Shown: positions 1 through 8,021, counted from the stretch's first letter. The stretch: DNA of 64,000 nucleotides from Akkermansiaceae bacterium (GCA_019634595.1 JAHCBC010000002.1:62001-126000); one strand, 5' to 3'. Notes: generated by a model not told the origin, from the letters alone. Program-made: numbers and translations.

Positions 1-1
1 G

Positions 2-1150
2 TCCGTTCCCCGCAGGTTCATCGCCATCAACATCCCGCTCGGCTTCCTGTCGGAGAACTTCTTCCCGGAGAAAGCGGGCGCTGGCTATGACCCCAGCCCC
101 TACCTGAAGATCGGTGGCACGCTGCAGGACCAGTTCACCGTTTTTTCCGGCGTGAGCCACCCGGGCGTCGATGGCGGGCATGAAACCCAGAAGTCCTTCC
201 TCACCGCCGCCCACCACCCTGCGGCGCGGAGTTTCAAGAACTCCGTCTCCGTCGATCAGGTGATCGCCAAGGCCATCGGTGCGGAAACCCGGTTTTCGTC
301 GATCACCCTGGGCGAGCACAGCCTGGCCGTTTCAGAAAACGGCGTCGTCGTCCCGCGCATCGGCATGCCGGGGACCGCCTACCGCCGCCTGTTCATGTCC
401 GGCACGCCGCAGGAGATCGCTTCCCGTGAGGCGGACCTGCGCGATGGCCGCAGCGTGATGGATCTGGTCATGGAGGAGGCCAAGACCATCGAGCGGCACG
501 CCAGCCAGGCGGACCGGGAAAAACTCGACCAATACTTCACCGCTGTCCGGGAGACGGAGCAACGGCTCGAAAAAGCCGGTGCCTGGGAAAAGACACCGAA
601 ACCACAGGTGGACGAGAAGCCGCCGGGCAAGTTCGAGGCCGAGGACGTGGTGGCCGCCTACCGCTCCTACTTCGACGTCATGCGCCTGGCCATCCAGACG
701 GACTCCACCCGCGTGCTGACGCTGGGCGGCACCGCCATCGGCACCGTGCCGAAAATCGAGGGCGTGGCGCAGGGCTACCACACGCTTTCCCACCACGGAA
801 AGAATGCGGACCGACTGAAGCAACTGGAGATCGTCGAGCGCGCGACGATGAAGGTGTTCTTCGATTTCCTCACCCAGCTCCGCAACTTCCGCGAAGGCGA
901 CTCCAACCTGCTGGAGCGCACCCAGGTGCTGCTGGGCAGCAACCTGGGCAATGCCAGCGGCCACCAGACGAACAACCTCCCGCTGCTGCTGGCGGGCGGC
1001 GGCTACAAGCACGGCCAGCACCTAGGCTTCGACACGAAGAACAACTACCCGCTCTCGAATCTTTTCATCACCATGATGCAGCGCGCCGGCGTCCAGAAGG
1101 ACAGCTTCGGCGGCCACAGTGGAACGATGCGCGGCCTGGAGATGGCGTGA
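2..1150 (+). CDS. DUF1552 domain-containing protein (5'-truncated by window edge)
   Basis: The reading frame is open from the first bases of the window, so the true start lies upstream. A GTG at 152 is internal, since the frame before it codes for a conserved segment (IPLGFLSENFFPE, then DPSPYLKIGG). The protein belongs to the DUF1552 family, common in Planctomycetes and Verrucomicrobia and usually encoded beside DUF1587/1588/1592 cytochrome-like proteins. Its biochemical role is unknown. Family features seen are the central helix-rich stretch and the C-terminal block LGSNLGNASGHQTNNLPLLL followed by AGGGYKHGQHLGF. Family members usually carry an exported (Tat-like) N-terminus, which cannot be seen here. 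The gene converges on rsmI with an inverted-repeat element between them. Confidence 0.85.
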   Translation, partial: SVPRRFIAINIPLGFLSENFFPEKAGAGYDPSPYLKIGGTLQDQFTVFSGVSHPGVDGGHETQKSFLTAAHHPAARSFKNSVSVDQVIAKAIGAETRFSSITLGEHSLAVSENGVVVPRIGMPGTAYRRLFMSGTPQEIASREADLRDGRSVMDLVMEEAKTIERHASQADREKLDQYFTAVRETEQRLEKAGAWEKTPKPQVDEKPPGKFEAEDVVAAYRSYFDVMRLAIQTDSTRVLTLGGTAIGTVPKIEGVAQGYHTLSHHGKNADRLKQLEIVERATMKVFFDFLTQLRNFREGDSNLLERTQVLLGSNLGNASGHQTNNLPLLLAGGGYKHGQHLGFDTKNNYPLSNLFITMMQRAGVQKDSFGGHSGTMRGLEMA

Positions 1151-1157
1151 GGCCCCC

Positions 1158-1288
1158 AGTAAGGAGGGTGGACACTCTTGTCCACCGGCTGCAACCGGAC
1201 CACGCAGCCAAAGGCACATCGGTGCAGATCCACTCTTCAGGAGATCCGCCAATGCCGCCGACGGACAGGAGTGTCCGTCCTCCTTACT
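1158..1288. repeat. Paired palindromic repeat between convergent genes (family A, copy 1)
   Basis: Two roughly 31-bp arms (1158-1188 and 1258-1288) are inverted copies of each other: AGTAAGGAGGGTGGACACTC against AGTAAGGAGGACGGACACTC. Each arm is itself a small palindrome (GTGGAC-actctt-GTCCAC). The interior has CTGCAACCGG, AAAGGCAC and GCCAATGCCGCCG, which recur in opposite orientation at 56764-56867. The right arm supplies the rsmI stop codon. It may act as a bidirectional terminator for the DUF1552 gene and rsmI; that role is inferred. Confidence 0.8.
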
Positions 1289-1964
1289 CCTTGCAGTGAA
1301 CCAACAGCACGATCTCACCCTTCGGCGGATGGGCCTTGAAATGAGCGAGTACTTCCGCAGCGGTACCGCGGTGATACGTCTCGAATTTCTTCGTCAGTTC
1401 CCGCGCGACGCAGGTCCGCGCCTCCGGGTCGATCTCCGCCAGGATCTCCAGCGTGGAGACGATGCGGTGCGGCGACTCGAAAAAGATGCCCGTCTCCCCT
1501 GACTCCAGCGCGGCGGACAGGGCGGAACGGCGCTTGCCGGACTTCACCGAAAGGAACCCGCCAAAACGGAAGGCATGGCATGGAAACCCGGAGCCGATGA
1601 GCGCGGTGATGACCGCGGACGGACCGGGCAGCACCTCGATGGGCACTTCATTCTCCAGACACGCCTGCACCAAGCGGTAGCCCGGGTCCGAGATGCCGGG
1701 CATGCCCGCATCACTGATCACCGCGATGATCTCACCGGCCTTCGCCGCAGCGACCAACTCGGGAGCGCGGCGGGCCTCGTTGTGCTCATGCAGGGCGACG
1801 AGCGGCTTTCCTGAAATGCCATGGTGCGCGAGCAGCGGAGCGGAATGCCGGGTGTCCTCGCACGCGATGCGGTCGCAGGATTTCAGGATCTCCAGCGCGC
1901 GCAGCGTGATGTCGGCAAGATTGCCGATGGGCGTGGGGACAAGGATGACGCGGCCGGTTTCCAT
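1284..1964 (-). CDS. rsmI: 16S rRNA (cytidine(1402)-2'-O)-methyltransferase RsmI, short form
   Basis: A tetrapyrrole-methylase-fold SAM-dependent enzyme that 2'-O-methylates C1402 in the decoding centre of 16S rRNA. The N-terminus LVPTPIGNLADITLRALEIL and the following CEDTRHSAPLL, ISDAGMPGISDPG and LPGPSAVITALIGSG are RsmI signatures. It has 226 residues, shorter than the typical 270-290, and ends right after the methylase core (GEIVLLVHCKE), so the usual small C-terminal domain is absent. The stop codon lies inside the repeat at 1258-1288, suggesting the repeat defined the present end. The catalytic core looks intact. Confidence 0.93.
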   Translation of the reverse strand: METGRVILVPTPIGNLADITLRALEILKSCDRIACEDTRHSAPLLAHHGISGKPLVALHEHNEARRAPELVAAAKAGEIIAVISDAGMPGISDPGYRLVQACLENEVPIEVLPGPSAVITALIGSGFPCHAFRFGGFLSVKSGKRRSALSAALESGETGIFFESPHRIVSTLEILAEIDPEARTCVARELTKKFETYHRGTAAEVLAHFKAHPPKGEIVLLVHCKE

Positions 1965-1973
1965 ATTTTAGAA

Positions 1974-2057
1974 AAGCCGCAGATGAACGCAGATGAACGT
2001 GAATAAGGAGACTGCTCCAAATTTCTTATCTGCGTCCATCTGTGTTCATCTGCGGTT
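1974..2057. repeat. Inverted repeat of the CCGCAGATGAACGCAGATG type
   Basis: The left arm (1974-1999, CCGCAGATGAACGCAGATGA) and right arm (2030-2057, read on the minus strand CCGCAGATGAACACAGATGG) are near-identical inverted copies separated by about 30 bp. The element fills the gap between the rsmI start and the thioesterase stop. From general knowledge, similar GCAGATGAACRCAGATG sequences are interspersed in Verrucomicrobia and related genomes. It could serve as a terminator for the exbB-fabF operon; that is inferred. Confidence 0.7.
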
Positions 2058-2063
2058 GAAAGT

Positions 2064-2462
2064 TCAATGATTCTCCAGCTTCCCGCGTTCATCCTCGGAA
2101 AGGATCCTCGGTTTTCCATCCGGACCCACCCTGACAGTGGTCATGCCGCCGGATGCGGAAAGCTCCCCGTCCTTGCCGATGATTTCGAACTCCCAGGTCA
2201 CGGACGCACCACCGACACGGGAAATCCCGAGCAACACCTCGATGCGGTCACCCAGTTGCAGCGGACGCTTGAAGTCCGCGGAGACGCTCGCCCGCGGCCA
2301 GCCGCCGCCGTCGCGTGCGAAGACGATGATGCCACGGGAACTGAGGAACGTGTGTTCCGCGATCTCCACGTAGCGGAAGATGTTCGGGAAATGGACCCAC
2401 CCACTGGCATCCGTATCCCCGAAGGCGACTTCGAGCGTCTGGCGGTGCCGCGGGTTTTCCAT
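2064..2462 (-). CDS. Acyl-CoA thioesterase, hot-dog (4HBT, YbgC/FadM-like)
   Basis: A single hot-dog-fold domain of 132 residues. The family hydrolyses acyl-CoA or acyl-ACP thioesters. The N-terminus VAFGDTDASGWVHFPNIFRY carries the 4HBT active-site block, with Asp in the GDTDASG position and the aromatic residues that follow. The start chosen is the ATG whose A is shared with the fabF stop (TGATG), giving likely translational coupling; an in-frame upstream extension would overlap fabF and looks non-native. As last gene of the operon after fabF it fits a fatty-acid or acyl-chain role. The substrate is not deducible. Confidence 0.85.
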   Translation of the reverse strand: MENPRHRQTLEVAFGDTDASGWVHFPNIFRYVEIAEHTFLSSRGIIVFARDGGGWPRASVSADFKRPLQLGDRIEVLLGISRVGGASVTWEFEIIGKDGELSASGGMTTVRVGPDGKPRILSEDERGKLENH

Positions 2463-3709
2463 CACTCGAATTTCCGGACGAGCACGGCGGCGTTGTGGCC
2501 GCCGAAGCCGAAGCCGTTGCTGAGGGCCACCGTCACCGGGGTCTCGCGGGCGACATTCGGGACGACGTCCAGATCGCACTCCGGGTCCTGGTTCTCCACG
2601 TTGATGGTCGGCGGGATGACGCTTTCCTGGATGGCCTTGATGCAGGCGATGAGCTCGATGCCGCCCGCCGCACCGAGCATGTGGCCGGTCATCGACTTCG
2701 TCGCGCTCACGGCCAGGCCGTTCTTCGCGTAGTCGCCGAAGGCCAGCTTGATCGCCTTCGTTTCCGCGATGTCACCGAGGCCGGTGGAGGTCGCGTGGGC
2801 GTTGAGATACTGCACGTCCGTCGGGTTCACCTTGGCGTGGTTCATGGCCATCTGCATGGCGTAGGCCGGGCCGGATCCGTCCGGAGTCGGCGCACTGAGG
2901 TGGTGGGCGTCCGCGCTGATGCCGTAGCCGGTCAGCTCCGCGTAGATCTTCGCACCGCGCTTCTTCGCGTGCTCCAGTTCCTCGATGACAAGGACGGCGG
3001 CACCTTCACCCATGACGAAGCCGTCGCGGTCCACATCGAACGGGCGGGAGGCGCGCTCCGGCTCGTCGTTGCGGGTGCTGAGCGCCTTCATGTTCGAGAA
3101 ACCGGCAAGACCCATCGGCAGGACGGCGGCTTCCGCGCCACCGCAGAGGAAGGCGTCCGCATCGCCGAATTTGATGATGCGCCAGGCCTCACCAATGTTG
3201 TGGTTGGAAGTCGCGCAGGCGGTGACGATGACCATGTTCGGCCCGAGCAGGCCGTGCTCCATGGAGATGATGCCGCTGGCGATGTTGGAAATCATCATCG
3301 GGATGGTGAACGGGGAAACCCGCTTCGGTCCCTTGGCGATGTAGGTGCCGTGCTCACGCTCAAGGGTGGAAAGGCCGCCGATACCGCTGCCGACCATCAC
3401 GCCGAAGCGGCGGCGGTCGATCTTCTCCACGTCCACGCCGGAGTCATCCATGGCCATCTTCGCGGCGGCCACTGCATACTGCACATAGCGGTCGGAGCGA
3501 CGGGCGTCCTTCGGCACCTTGAAATAGCCGTCCGCGTTGAAGTCCCTGACCTCACCCGCGATCTTGCACTCGAACGGCTCCGGATCGATCTGCGCGATGC
3601 GCTTGATGCCGCTGCGGCCGTTTTTCAGCCCATCCCAGGTGGACTCAAGATCATTGCCAAGCGGGCTGAGACAGCCGATTCCGGTGATGACGACGCGTCG
3701 TTCGCTCAT
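2462..3709 (-). CDS. fabF: 3-oxoacyl-[acyl-carrier-protein] synthase II (FabF-type)
   Basis: A condensing enzyme that elongates acyl-ACP with malonyl-ACP in fatty-acid synthesis. It starts MSERRVVITGIG and has 415 residues, the normal FabF length. The Cys-His-His triad is visible: Cys165 in VTACATSNH, His305 in NAHATST and His343 in SMTGHMLGAAGG, with Lys338 nearby. The C-terminal GFGFGGHN loop is also present. No acpP or other fab gene adjoins it. It sits between a zinc-ribbon membrane protein and a thioesterase in an operon headed by exbB/exbD, so it could also serve a specialised lipid pathway. A later sequence comparison would be needed to separate housekeeping FabF from secondary-metabolite synthases. 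Confidence 0.93.
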   Translation of the reverse strand: MSERRVVITGIGCLSPLGNDLESTWDGLKNGRSGIKRIAQIDPEPFECKIAGEVRDFNADGYFKVPKDARRSDRYVQYAVAAAKMAMDDSGVDVEKIDRRRFGVMVGSGIGGLSTLEREHGTYIAKGPKRVSPFTIPMMISNIASGIISMEHGLLGPNMVIVTACATSNHNIGEAWRIIKFGDADAFLCGGAEAAVLPMGLAGFSNMKALSTRNDEPERASRPFDVDRDGFVMGEGAAVLVIEELEHAKKRGAKIYAELTGYGISADAHHLSAPTPDGSGPAYAMQMAMNHAKVNPTDVQYLNAHATSTGLGDIAETKAIKLAFGDYAKNGLAVSATKSMTGHMLGAAGGIELIACIKAIQESVIPPTINVENQDPECDLDVVPNVARETPVTVALSNGFGFGGHNAAVLVRKFE

Positions 3710-3765
3710 AGTTTGTCGGGCAACTTTGGCCGCTGCGGCGGATGGGCGCAAGCCCTCATCTCCGC

Positions 3766-4005
3766 TCATCCCAGACGGCGGCTGCGGCCGCGCTCGTTCG
3801 CCGCACCGCAGTGGGGGCAGTCCACCACCTTCCCGCGCTCCTGGGTTTCGAACGCATGGAGGCAGAGGCGGCAGATCACCCGGCGGGCCAGCGCCCGCGC
3901 CTCCGCACGGTTGTGCAGCGTGCGGGAGATCATGGAAAAAACCACGACCAGGCCGGATGTCCCCAACAGCAGGAAGAGAACGAAGTCAGCGAGGGTCAGG
4001 TCCAT
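3766..4005 (-). CDS. Small membrane protein with C-terminal zinc ribbon
   Basis: 79 residues: one hydrophobic N-terminal segment (about 7-29, ADFVLFLLLGTSGLVVVFSM), a basic linker, then two Cys pairs (CRLC and CPHC) about 20 residues apart that would form a zinc ribbon. Its start overlaps the end of the TonB-like gene by 20 bp, so it belongs to the same operon. I do not recognise a named family. A role tied to the Exb/Ton-type complex encoded upstream is plausible only from position. Confidence 0.65.
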   Translation of the reverse strand: MDLTLADFVLFLLLGTSGLVVVFSMISRTLHNRAEARALARRVICRLCLHAFETQERGKVVDCPHCGAANERGRSRRLG

Positions 4006-4783
4006 CCGGAACAGCGATATTGGTGAATCCCACCGCCACAGCCAGAACCGGGGACTTTGCGGCGACGGCAGGGCCGAAATTGATCTTCATCAACCAGTTG
4101 CGGATGACCGGGGCCTCATCATCCCCGGACAGATCCGTGCAGGACAGCACCCTGCCGTCCTGGTCCAGTTCCAGCAGGAACTCCCGCGGTGCGGACGCCG
4201 CGGCGGTCGCCTTCATCCCGGCAGGATCGAACACGGGCAGGATGGCGGGAAGCTCCTCCGAGGTGATGCCGGACCGTGGATGGAGAACCGGAACCGGGAC
4301 CGATGCCACCGGCGGGGCAGCCGGGCCGGATTTCACGGGATGCTTCGGGAAAACCCGCTCATGCCTGTCAGCCAGCGGGACAGGCAGCACCTCTTCCCGG
4401 GCAGGGAGTTCCTTCAATTTCGGCTCATACCCGCCGATGGACAGGCGCGTGGCGCTGATGAGGGAGTCCTCCAACCCGGCATCCTTTCCCCAGGCACCCA
4501 CATCGAAGCGGGCGGGATACGGCCCGCTTTCCTGCGCCCGCTGCGCCCACATCCTCCCCGCACCGTCCGCCGGCAGGTGGATGATGGAGGCTTTTTTCTC
4601 CACCCATTGCTGCGGCGCGCTCACGCGGATCCTCACCGTCGCGGCGAACAACGCGAACAGGCCGCCGGTGATGAGCAGCGCGAGAAATCCCCGCAGGGGA
4701 GTGCCGTCCAGCCCCCGCCAGCGGAAAATCCAACGCCGGGTGGCGTGCAGGCGATCCCTCACCATGACCGCCGGACTTTTCAT
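3986..4783 (-). CDS. TonB-like periplasm-spanning protein (divergent)
   Basis: 265 residues. A basic cytoplasmic N-terminus (about 1-28) leads into one membrane segment (GFLALLITGGLFALFAATV, about 32-50), then a Pro-rich stretch around 140-175 (PAAPPVASVPVPVLHP). The end has a compact segment, LLELDQDGRVLSCTDLSG then APVIRNWLMKINFGPA, which resembles the TonB C-terminal pattern of a strand with DGRV, a helix, then K-x-x-F-x-P. It directly follows exbD with a 4-bp overlap, as tonB often does. The TonB assignment is an inference from layout and context; overall similarity to classical TonB is weak. Confidence 0.6.
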   Translation of the reverse strand: MKSPAVMVRDRLHATRRWIFRWRGLDGTPLRGFLALLITGGLFALFAATVRIRVSAPQQWVEKKASIIHLPADGAGRMWAQRAQESGPYPARFDVGAWGKDAGLEDSLISATRLSIGGYEPKLKELPAREEVLPVPLADRHERVFPKHPVKSGPAAPPVASVPVPVLHPRSGITSEELPAILPVFDPAGMKATAAASAPREFLLELDQDGRVLSCTDLSGDDEAPVIRNWLMKINFGPAVAAKSPVLAVAVGFTNIAVPDGPDPR

Positions 4784-5217
4784 TCCGCCGGCTTGTCGAG
4801 GGGTTGCGCCGCGCTCGGGACGGCCTGACCGACATAGGCGATCCGGAAGCCCTTCGCGAGGATGGCCTCCGTGACCTCCCGCTCCACGCCCACCGGGGTC
4901 CCCGCATCCGTCTGCATCAGCACGATGGTCTTCGCGATGCCGTCCTGGCCGTGGATCTCATCCAGCCGCTCCAGCAGGTCCGGCAGCGTCATGGAGTCTC
5001 TCCCCAGGTGGAGGCGGCCCGGCCCCAGCGTGACAACCAGGGAATCCCGGAACCTCTCCATCTGGAACCGGGACGGCGGCATCTCCACGGAAATCCCGGA
5101 GTGCATCACGAAGGACGGGCCGAGCAGCAGGAACAGCAGCAGCAGCGCGAAAAGATTCAGCACCGGCACCGCATGCAGGAAGCCGGGGCGCTCTGGCAGC
5201 GTCATCTCCAGCTTCAT
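4780..5217 (-). CDS. ExbD/TolR-family transport protein with Asn at the usual membrane Asp
   Basis: 145 residues: short cytoplasmic N-terminus, one membrane helix (about 16-37), and a periplasmic domain (about 45-130) with VMHSGISVEMPPS, typical of ExbD/TolR. ExbD/TolR form the proton-driven stator complex with ExbB/TolQ and energise TonB or Tol. The membrane-helix motif is P-V-L-N-L instead of P-[LIM]-[IV]-D-V, so the essential proton-path Asp is Asn21 here. The gene overlaps both the exbB and the tonB-like gene by 4 bp. The complex may be non-energised or use another residue. Confidence 0.85.
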   Translation of the reverse strand: MKLEMTLPERPGFLHAVPVLNLFALLLLFLLLGPSFVMHSGISVEMPPSRFQMERFRDSLVVTLGPGRLHLGRDSMTLPDLLERLDEIHGQDGIAKTIVLMQTDAGTPVGVEREVTEAILAKGFRIAYVGQAVPSAAQPLDKPAE

Positions 5218-5924
5218 GGCACCGGCTTCGGTTTCACCTTCGTTTTCTTCCCGGAACTGACCTCACCCTGGAACGGGTGGAATTCCTCTTCCTCCCGCGC
5301 GTCCGCGATCATGTTCACCATCTCGATGCCGGTGCGCTCCAGCCGGTGGACCAGCCGGGTCGCCCGGCCCAGGAAGTAGAGATAAAAGAGATAGAGCGGG
5401 ATGGCCGTGGCCAGACCCACCACCGAGGTGATGAGAGCGGTGAACGCTCCGCTGGAAAGCTCCGCCGGACCCGTGACACCACCGTGCTCGCTCACCCGTT
5501 GGAAAATCTCCACCATGCCCAGCAGGGTGCCCAGCATGCCCACCAAAGGTGCCAGCAATGCCGCACCCAGGATGGCGCGGATGTTTTTCTCGATCCGGGG
5601 GACCTCCAGTTGGCCCGCCTCCCGCGCCACCTCGCGCAGTTCCGCACGGTTCAGGTAGTAGCGCAGCAACGAGGCGTGCGCCACCCGCGCCACCGGCCCC
5701 GGCGCGCGGGCCGCCTCATGCAGCGCCTCCGCGAAGGCACGCCGCCGCACATGGTGGGACAGCCCCACCAGCAGGTCACCCACGTTGATCCTCGCCCGGT
5801 GGAAGAAAAACAACCGTTCCACGATGCAGACGCCGCCGATGAATCCGAGGCCCAGCAGCACCCATACGAGTGGGCCGCCCTGCTCGATCAATCCCGAAGG
5901 TTCCATCAACTGTCCCAAGATCAT
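5214..5924 (-). CDS. MotA/TolQ/ExbB proton-channel family protein
   Basis: Inner-membrane channel partner of the ExbD protein encoded next to it. From the ATG at 5924 it has 236 residues, a usual ExbB length; an in-frame extension further upstream would run toward pyrE and lacks family similarity, and MEPSGL at 5906 is an alternative start. Three membrane segments are visible: GGPLVWVLLGLGFIGGVCIV, then ILGAALLAPLVGMLGTLLGM, then ITSVVGLATAIPLYLFYLYF. The TM2-TM3 block with APLVGMLGTLLGMVEIF and the TM3 Thr is diagnostic. It is the first gene of a tightly overlapping operon and is divergent from pyrE. Confidence 0.92.
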   Translation of the reverse strand: MILGQLMEPSGLIEQGGPLVWVLLGLGFIGGVCIVERLFFFHRARINVGDLLVGLSHHVRRRAFAEALHEAARAPGPVARVAHASLLRYYLNRAELREVAREAGQLEVPRIEKNIRAILGAALLAPLVGMLGTLLGMVEIFQRVSEHGGVTGPAELSSGAFTALITSVVGLATAIPLYLFYLYFLGRATRLVHRLERTGIEMVNMIADAREEEEFHPFQGEVSSGKKTKVKPKPVP

Positions 5925-6018
5925 CCGGCCCGGAAAATACCCCTCCGCCCGTCCCCGTGACCAGAGCAAAACCCCGCGCTTGCCTCCGCGCCCTCCCGTT
6001 TCCAGCATCAGCCCCGCC

Positions 6019-6585
6019 ATGCACGCCTCCACCGCCGCCCTCAAAGCCCTCCTCCTCGAAAAATCCGTCCGCACCGGGACCTTCACGCTCGCCTCCGGAA
6101 AGCAGAGCGACCTCTACATCGACTGCCGCGTCACCGCCATGGACCCCTTCGGCGCGAACCTCATCGGCGAACTCGGCTGGCAGGCCGTCCGCTCGAAGAT
6201 CCACTCGGAGCACCTCAACATCGCCGCCATCGGTGGCATGACCCTCGGCGCGGACCCCATCTCCCTCGCCATCGGCATGGCCTCCGCCAGGTCCCACCCG
6301 GAGGAGGCGCTCCAGGTCTTCACCGTGCGCAAGGAGCCGAAGGGCCACGGCGCGGGCAAACAGATCGAGGGCAACTTCAAGTCCGGAGACACCGTGATCG
6401 TCGTGGATGACGTCATCACCACCGGCGGCTCCACCCTGAAGGCCATCGACGTCATCGAGCGGGAGGGCGGAAAGGTCGCCTTCGCCATCGTCCTGGTGGA
6501 CCGGGAGGAAGGCGGTCGCGAAGCCATCGAAGCCCGCGGCATCCACGTCATCCCGCTCTTCAGCCGCAGCACGCTGCTGGGCTGA
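6019..6585 (+). CDS. pyrE: Orotate phosphoribosyltransferase
   Basis: Converts orotate plus PRPP to OMP in pyrimidine synthesis. 188 residues, starting MHASTAALKALLLEKSV. The family start pattern FTLASGKQSDLYIDCR is intact, as is the PRPP-binding loop VIVVDDVITTGGSTLKAI (about 130-147). The flexible-loop segment is RKEPKGHGAGKQIEG, with the conserved KxHG motif. No obvious Shine-Dalgarno precedes the ATG. The start lies 94 bp from the divergent exbB start, so the two promoters share this gap. Confidence 0.95.
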   Translation: MHASTAALKALLLEKSVRTGTFTLASGKQSDLYIDCRVTAMDPFGANLIGELGWQAVRSKIHSEHLNIAAIGGMTLGADPISLAIGMASARSHPEEALQVFTVRKEPKGHGAGKQIEGNFKSGDTVIVVDDVITTGGSTLKAIDVIEREGGKVAFAIVLVDREEGGREAIEARGIHVIPLFSRSTLLG

Positions 6586-6616
6586 TACGGCAAATCTTCC
6601 CAAGCAAACGCCTCCC

Positions 6617-7672
6617 ATGAAAGCCGCGGCCTTTCTCCTGCTGTCCGTTTGCCTCGCCGCAGGCGATGTCGCGGAAGTCCGGCTCCTCTCATGCAGCCCG
6701 GAGATCGCCAACGCCATGCGGGCCAACCTCAACGGCGGAAAGCTCACCGACGAGGCGTTTGAGAAAGCATATGACCGCCTGACGGCAGGGAAGCAGATCG
6801 AGGAGCTCGACCGGTTTCGCAAGGATGACTGGGAGATCTCCTCCGAACAGCCACGGGAATTCGTGTTCACTTCACCGGGCTGGGACACATACAACGCTCC
6901 GCAGAATGGCATACGGGCATCCAACAAGGGTTGGGAGCATCAGATTCGCATAATCGCCTCCCTTCATAAAAGCAGGGTGGAGTACGGATGGAGCAAGTTC
7001 TCCCTGCCTCCGGGAAGCAGGGATTTCGGCCTCAACCGCTTCGAGCTGGAGGCCATGACCATCACCACGTTGCCTTCGCCGACATGGCAGATCATGGATG
7101 AAACCAGCTACGGAAACCAGGTTGTCATCTCGCTCTTCCGGCATTCCGCCGCAACCACTCCGGCCCCGGATCCCGCCACCCGCCTTTATTGGGCGGAAGG
7201 ACTGTTCCTGATCGCCGGGCCGCAAGAGCGCGACGCGATCACCGGAATGGACCAGGAGCGGCTGCGGCTGAAGGTGACGGAATTGCGGAAGTCCGCGCAG
7301 TCATCGGATTTCTTCAGAATCAGGGCAGGATCCAGCGCGCACGACCCGACCAGCGGCCCATTTTTCCGCCATCGCAAGGGTGCTTGGGAGGATCCGGCGA
7401 ATGATTACCAGGCGGACAAGGTGACGGCCACCAACATGACGCTTTTCTCCGGAGATCTCAAATTTCCGGGCGATGCGGGCGAAACCGAACTCACGTGCGT
7501 GGCCGAACTGGCACCCATACCAGGCCCCGGCCTACCCTTGGAGAAATACGAATTCAGATTCACCGGGAAGTTGCCTCTCGGAACGTGGATCGCCGTTACC
7601 TCGAACACTCCGGACAAAGCGGGACGCACGGGGATTTTCTTCACACGGATCTCCCTCCCCAACGCGGACTGA
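6617..7672 (+). CDS. Secreted protein of unknown function
   Basis: 351 residues with a cleavable-looking signal peptide (MKAAAFLLLSVCLAAG). The mature part is soluble. Recognisable stretches are few: a Trp-rich segment around 90-125 (FTSPGWDTYNAPQ and EYGWSKFSLPPGSRDFGLNR) and a closing beta-rich region with FRFTGKLPLGTWIAVTSNTP. I do not recognise a family. It lies 31 bp after pyrE on the same strand and may be co-transcribed. Codon use and GC content look native. Confidence 0.6.
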   Translation: MKAAAFLLLSVCLAAGDVAEVRLLSCSPEIANAMRANLNGGKLTDEAFEKAYDRLTAGKQIEELDRFRKDDWEISSEQPREFVFTSPGWDTYNAPQNGIRASNKGWEHQIRIIASLHKSRVEYGWSKFSLPPGSRDFGLNRFELEAMTITTLPSPTWQIMDETSYGNQVVISLFRHSAATTPAPDPATRLYWAEGLFLIAGPQERDAITGMDQERLRLKVTELRKSAQSSDFFRIRAGSSAHDPTSGPFFRHRKGAWEDPANDYQADKVTATNMTLFSGDLKFPGDAGETELTCVAELAPIPGPGLPLEKYEFRFTGKLPLGTWIAVTSNTPDKAGRTGIFFTRISLPNAD

Positions 7673-8021
7673 ATATCTCCGACATACCCATGGAACCTCT
7701 GCCATCGCTAAAAATTCATTTGCGGTGGAAGGAAGGCTCGGCTTTCCTCTCCCCGCTGTCAGGGGCCGCAGAGGTCCGGCAAGCGAACCCCGCCAGGCCT
7801 TGATCGGAGCAACGGTAGTTTGTCCGGGCTTGCCGCGGATTCCCTGGCAGCACTTTTCTCTCATCTCTCTTCAGAGGAGCCTCCGGCAGCCGGCCGACCG
7901 TTCCGCATGCGACCGCCACGGCCAGTGGACCGATATGCTTCAATCCATACGGCAGCCATTGAGGACCGGTTTGCCACGGTCCAGAGGGGACCCGCGCGAG
8001 CTTCCTCGCTCTACGTGTCTC
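7673..8021. other. Intergenic region without recognisable gene
   Basis: About 350 bp between a plus-strand secreted-protein gene and the stop of a minus-strand peptidase gene. Short frames here show no protein-like pattern. A small imperfect hairpin (GGAAGGCTCGGCTTTCC, near 7731) is the only structure noticed. I see no clear terminator or repeat copy. Confidence 0.5.

Noticed and set aside
2495..4828. A 777-codon open frame on the plus strand opposite fabF and the Exb genes
   Set aside because: It lies antisense to well-recognised genes, has Arg/His/Asp/Gly-rich low-complexity translation without domains, and results from high GC at third positions.
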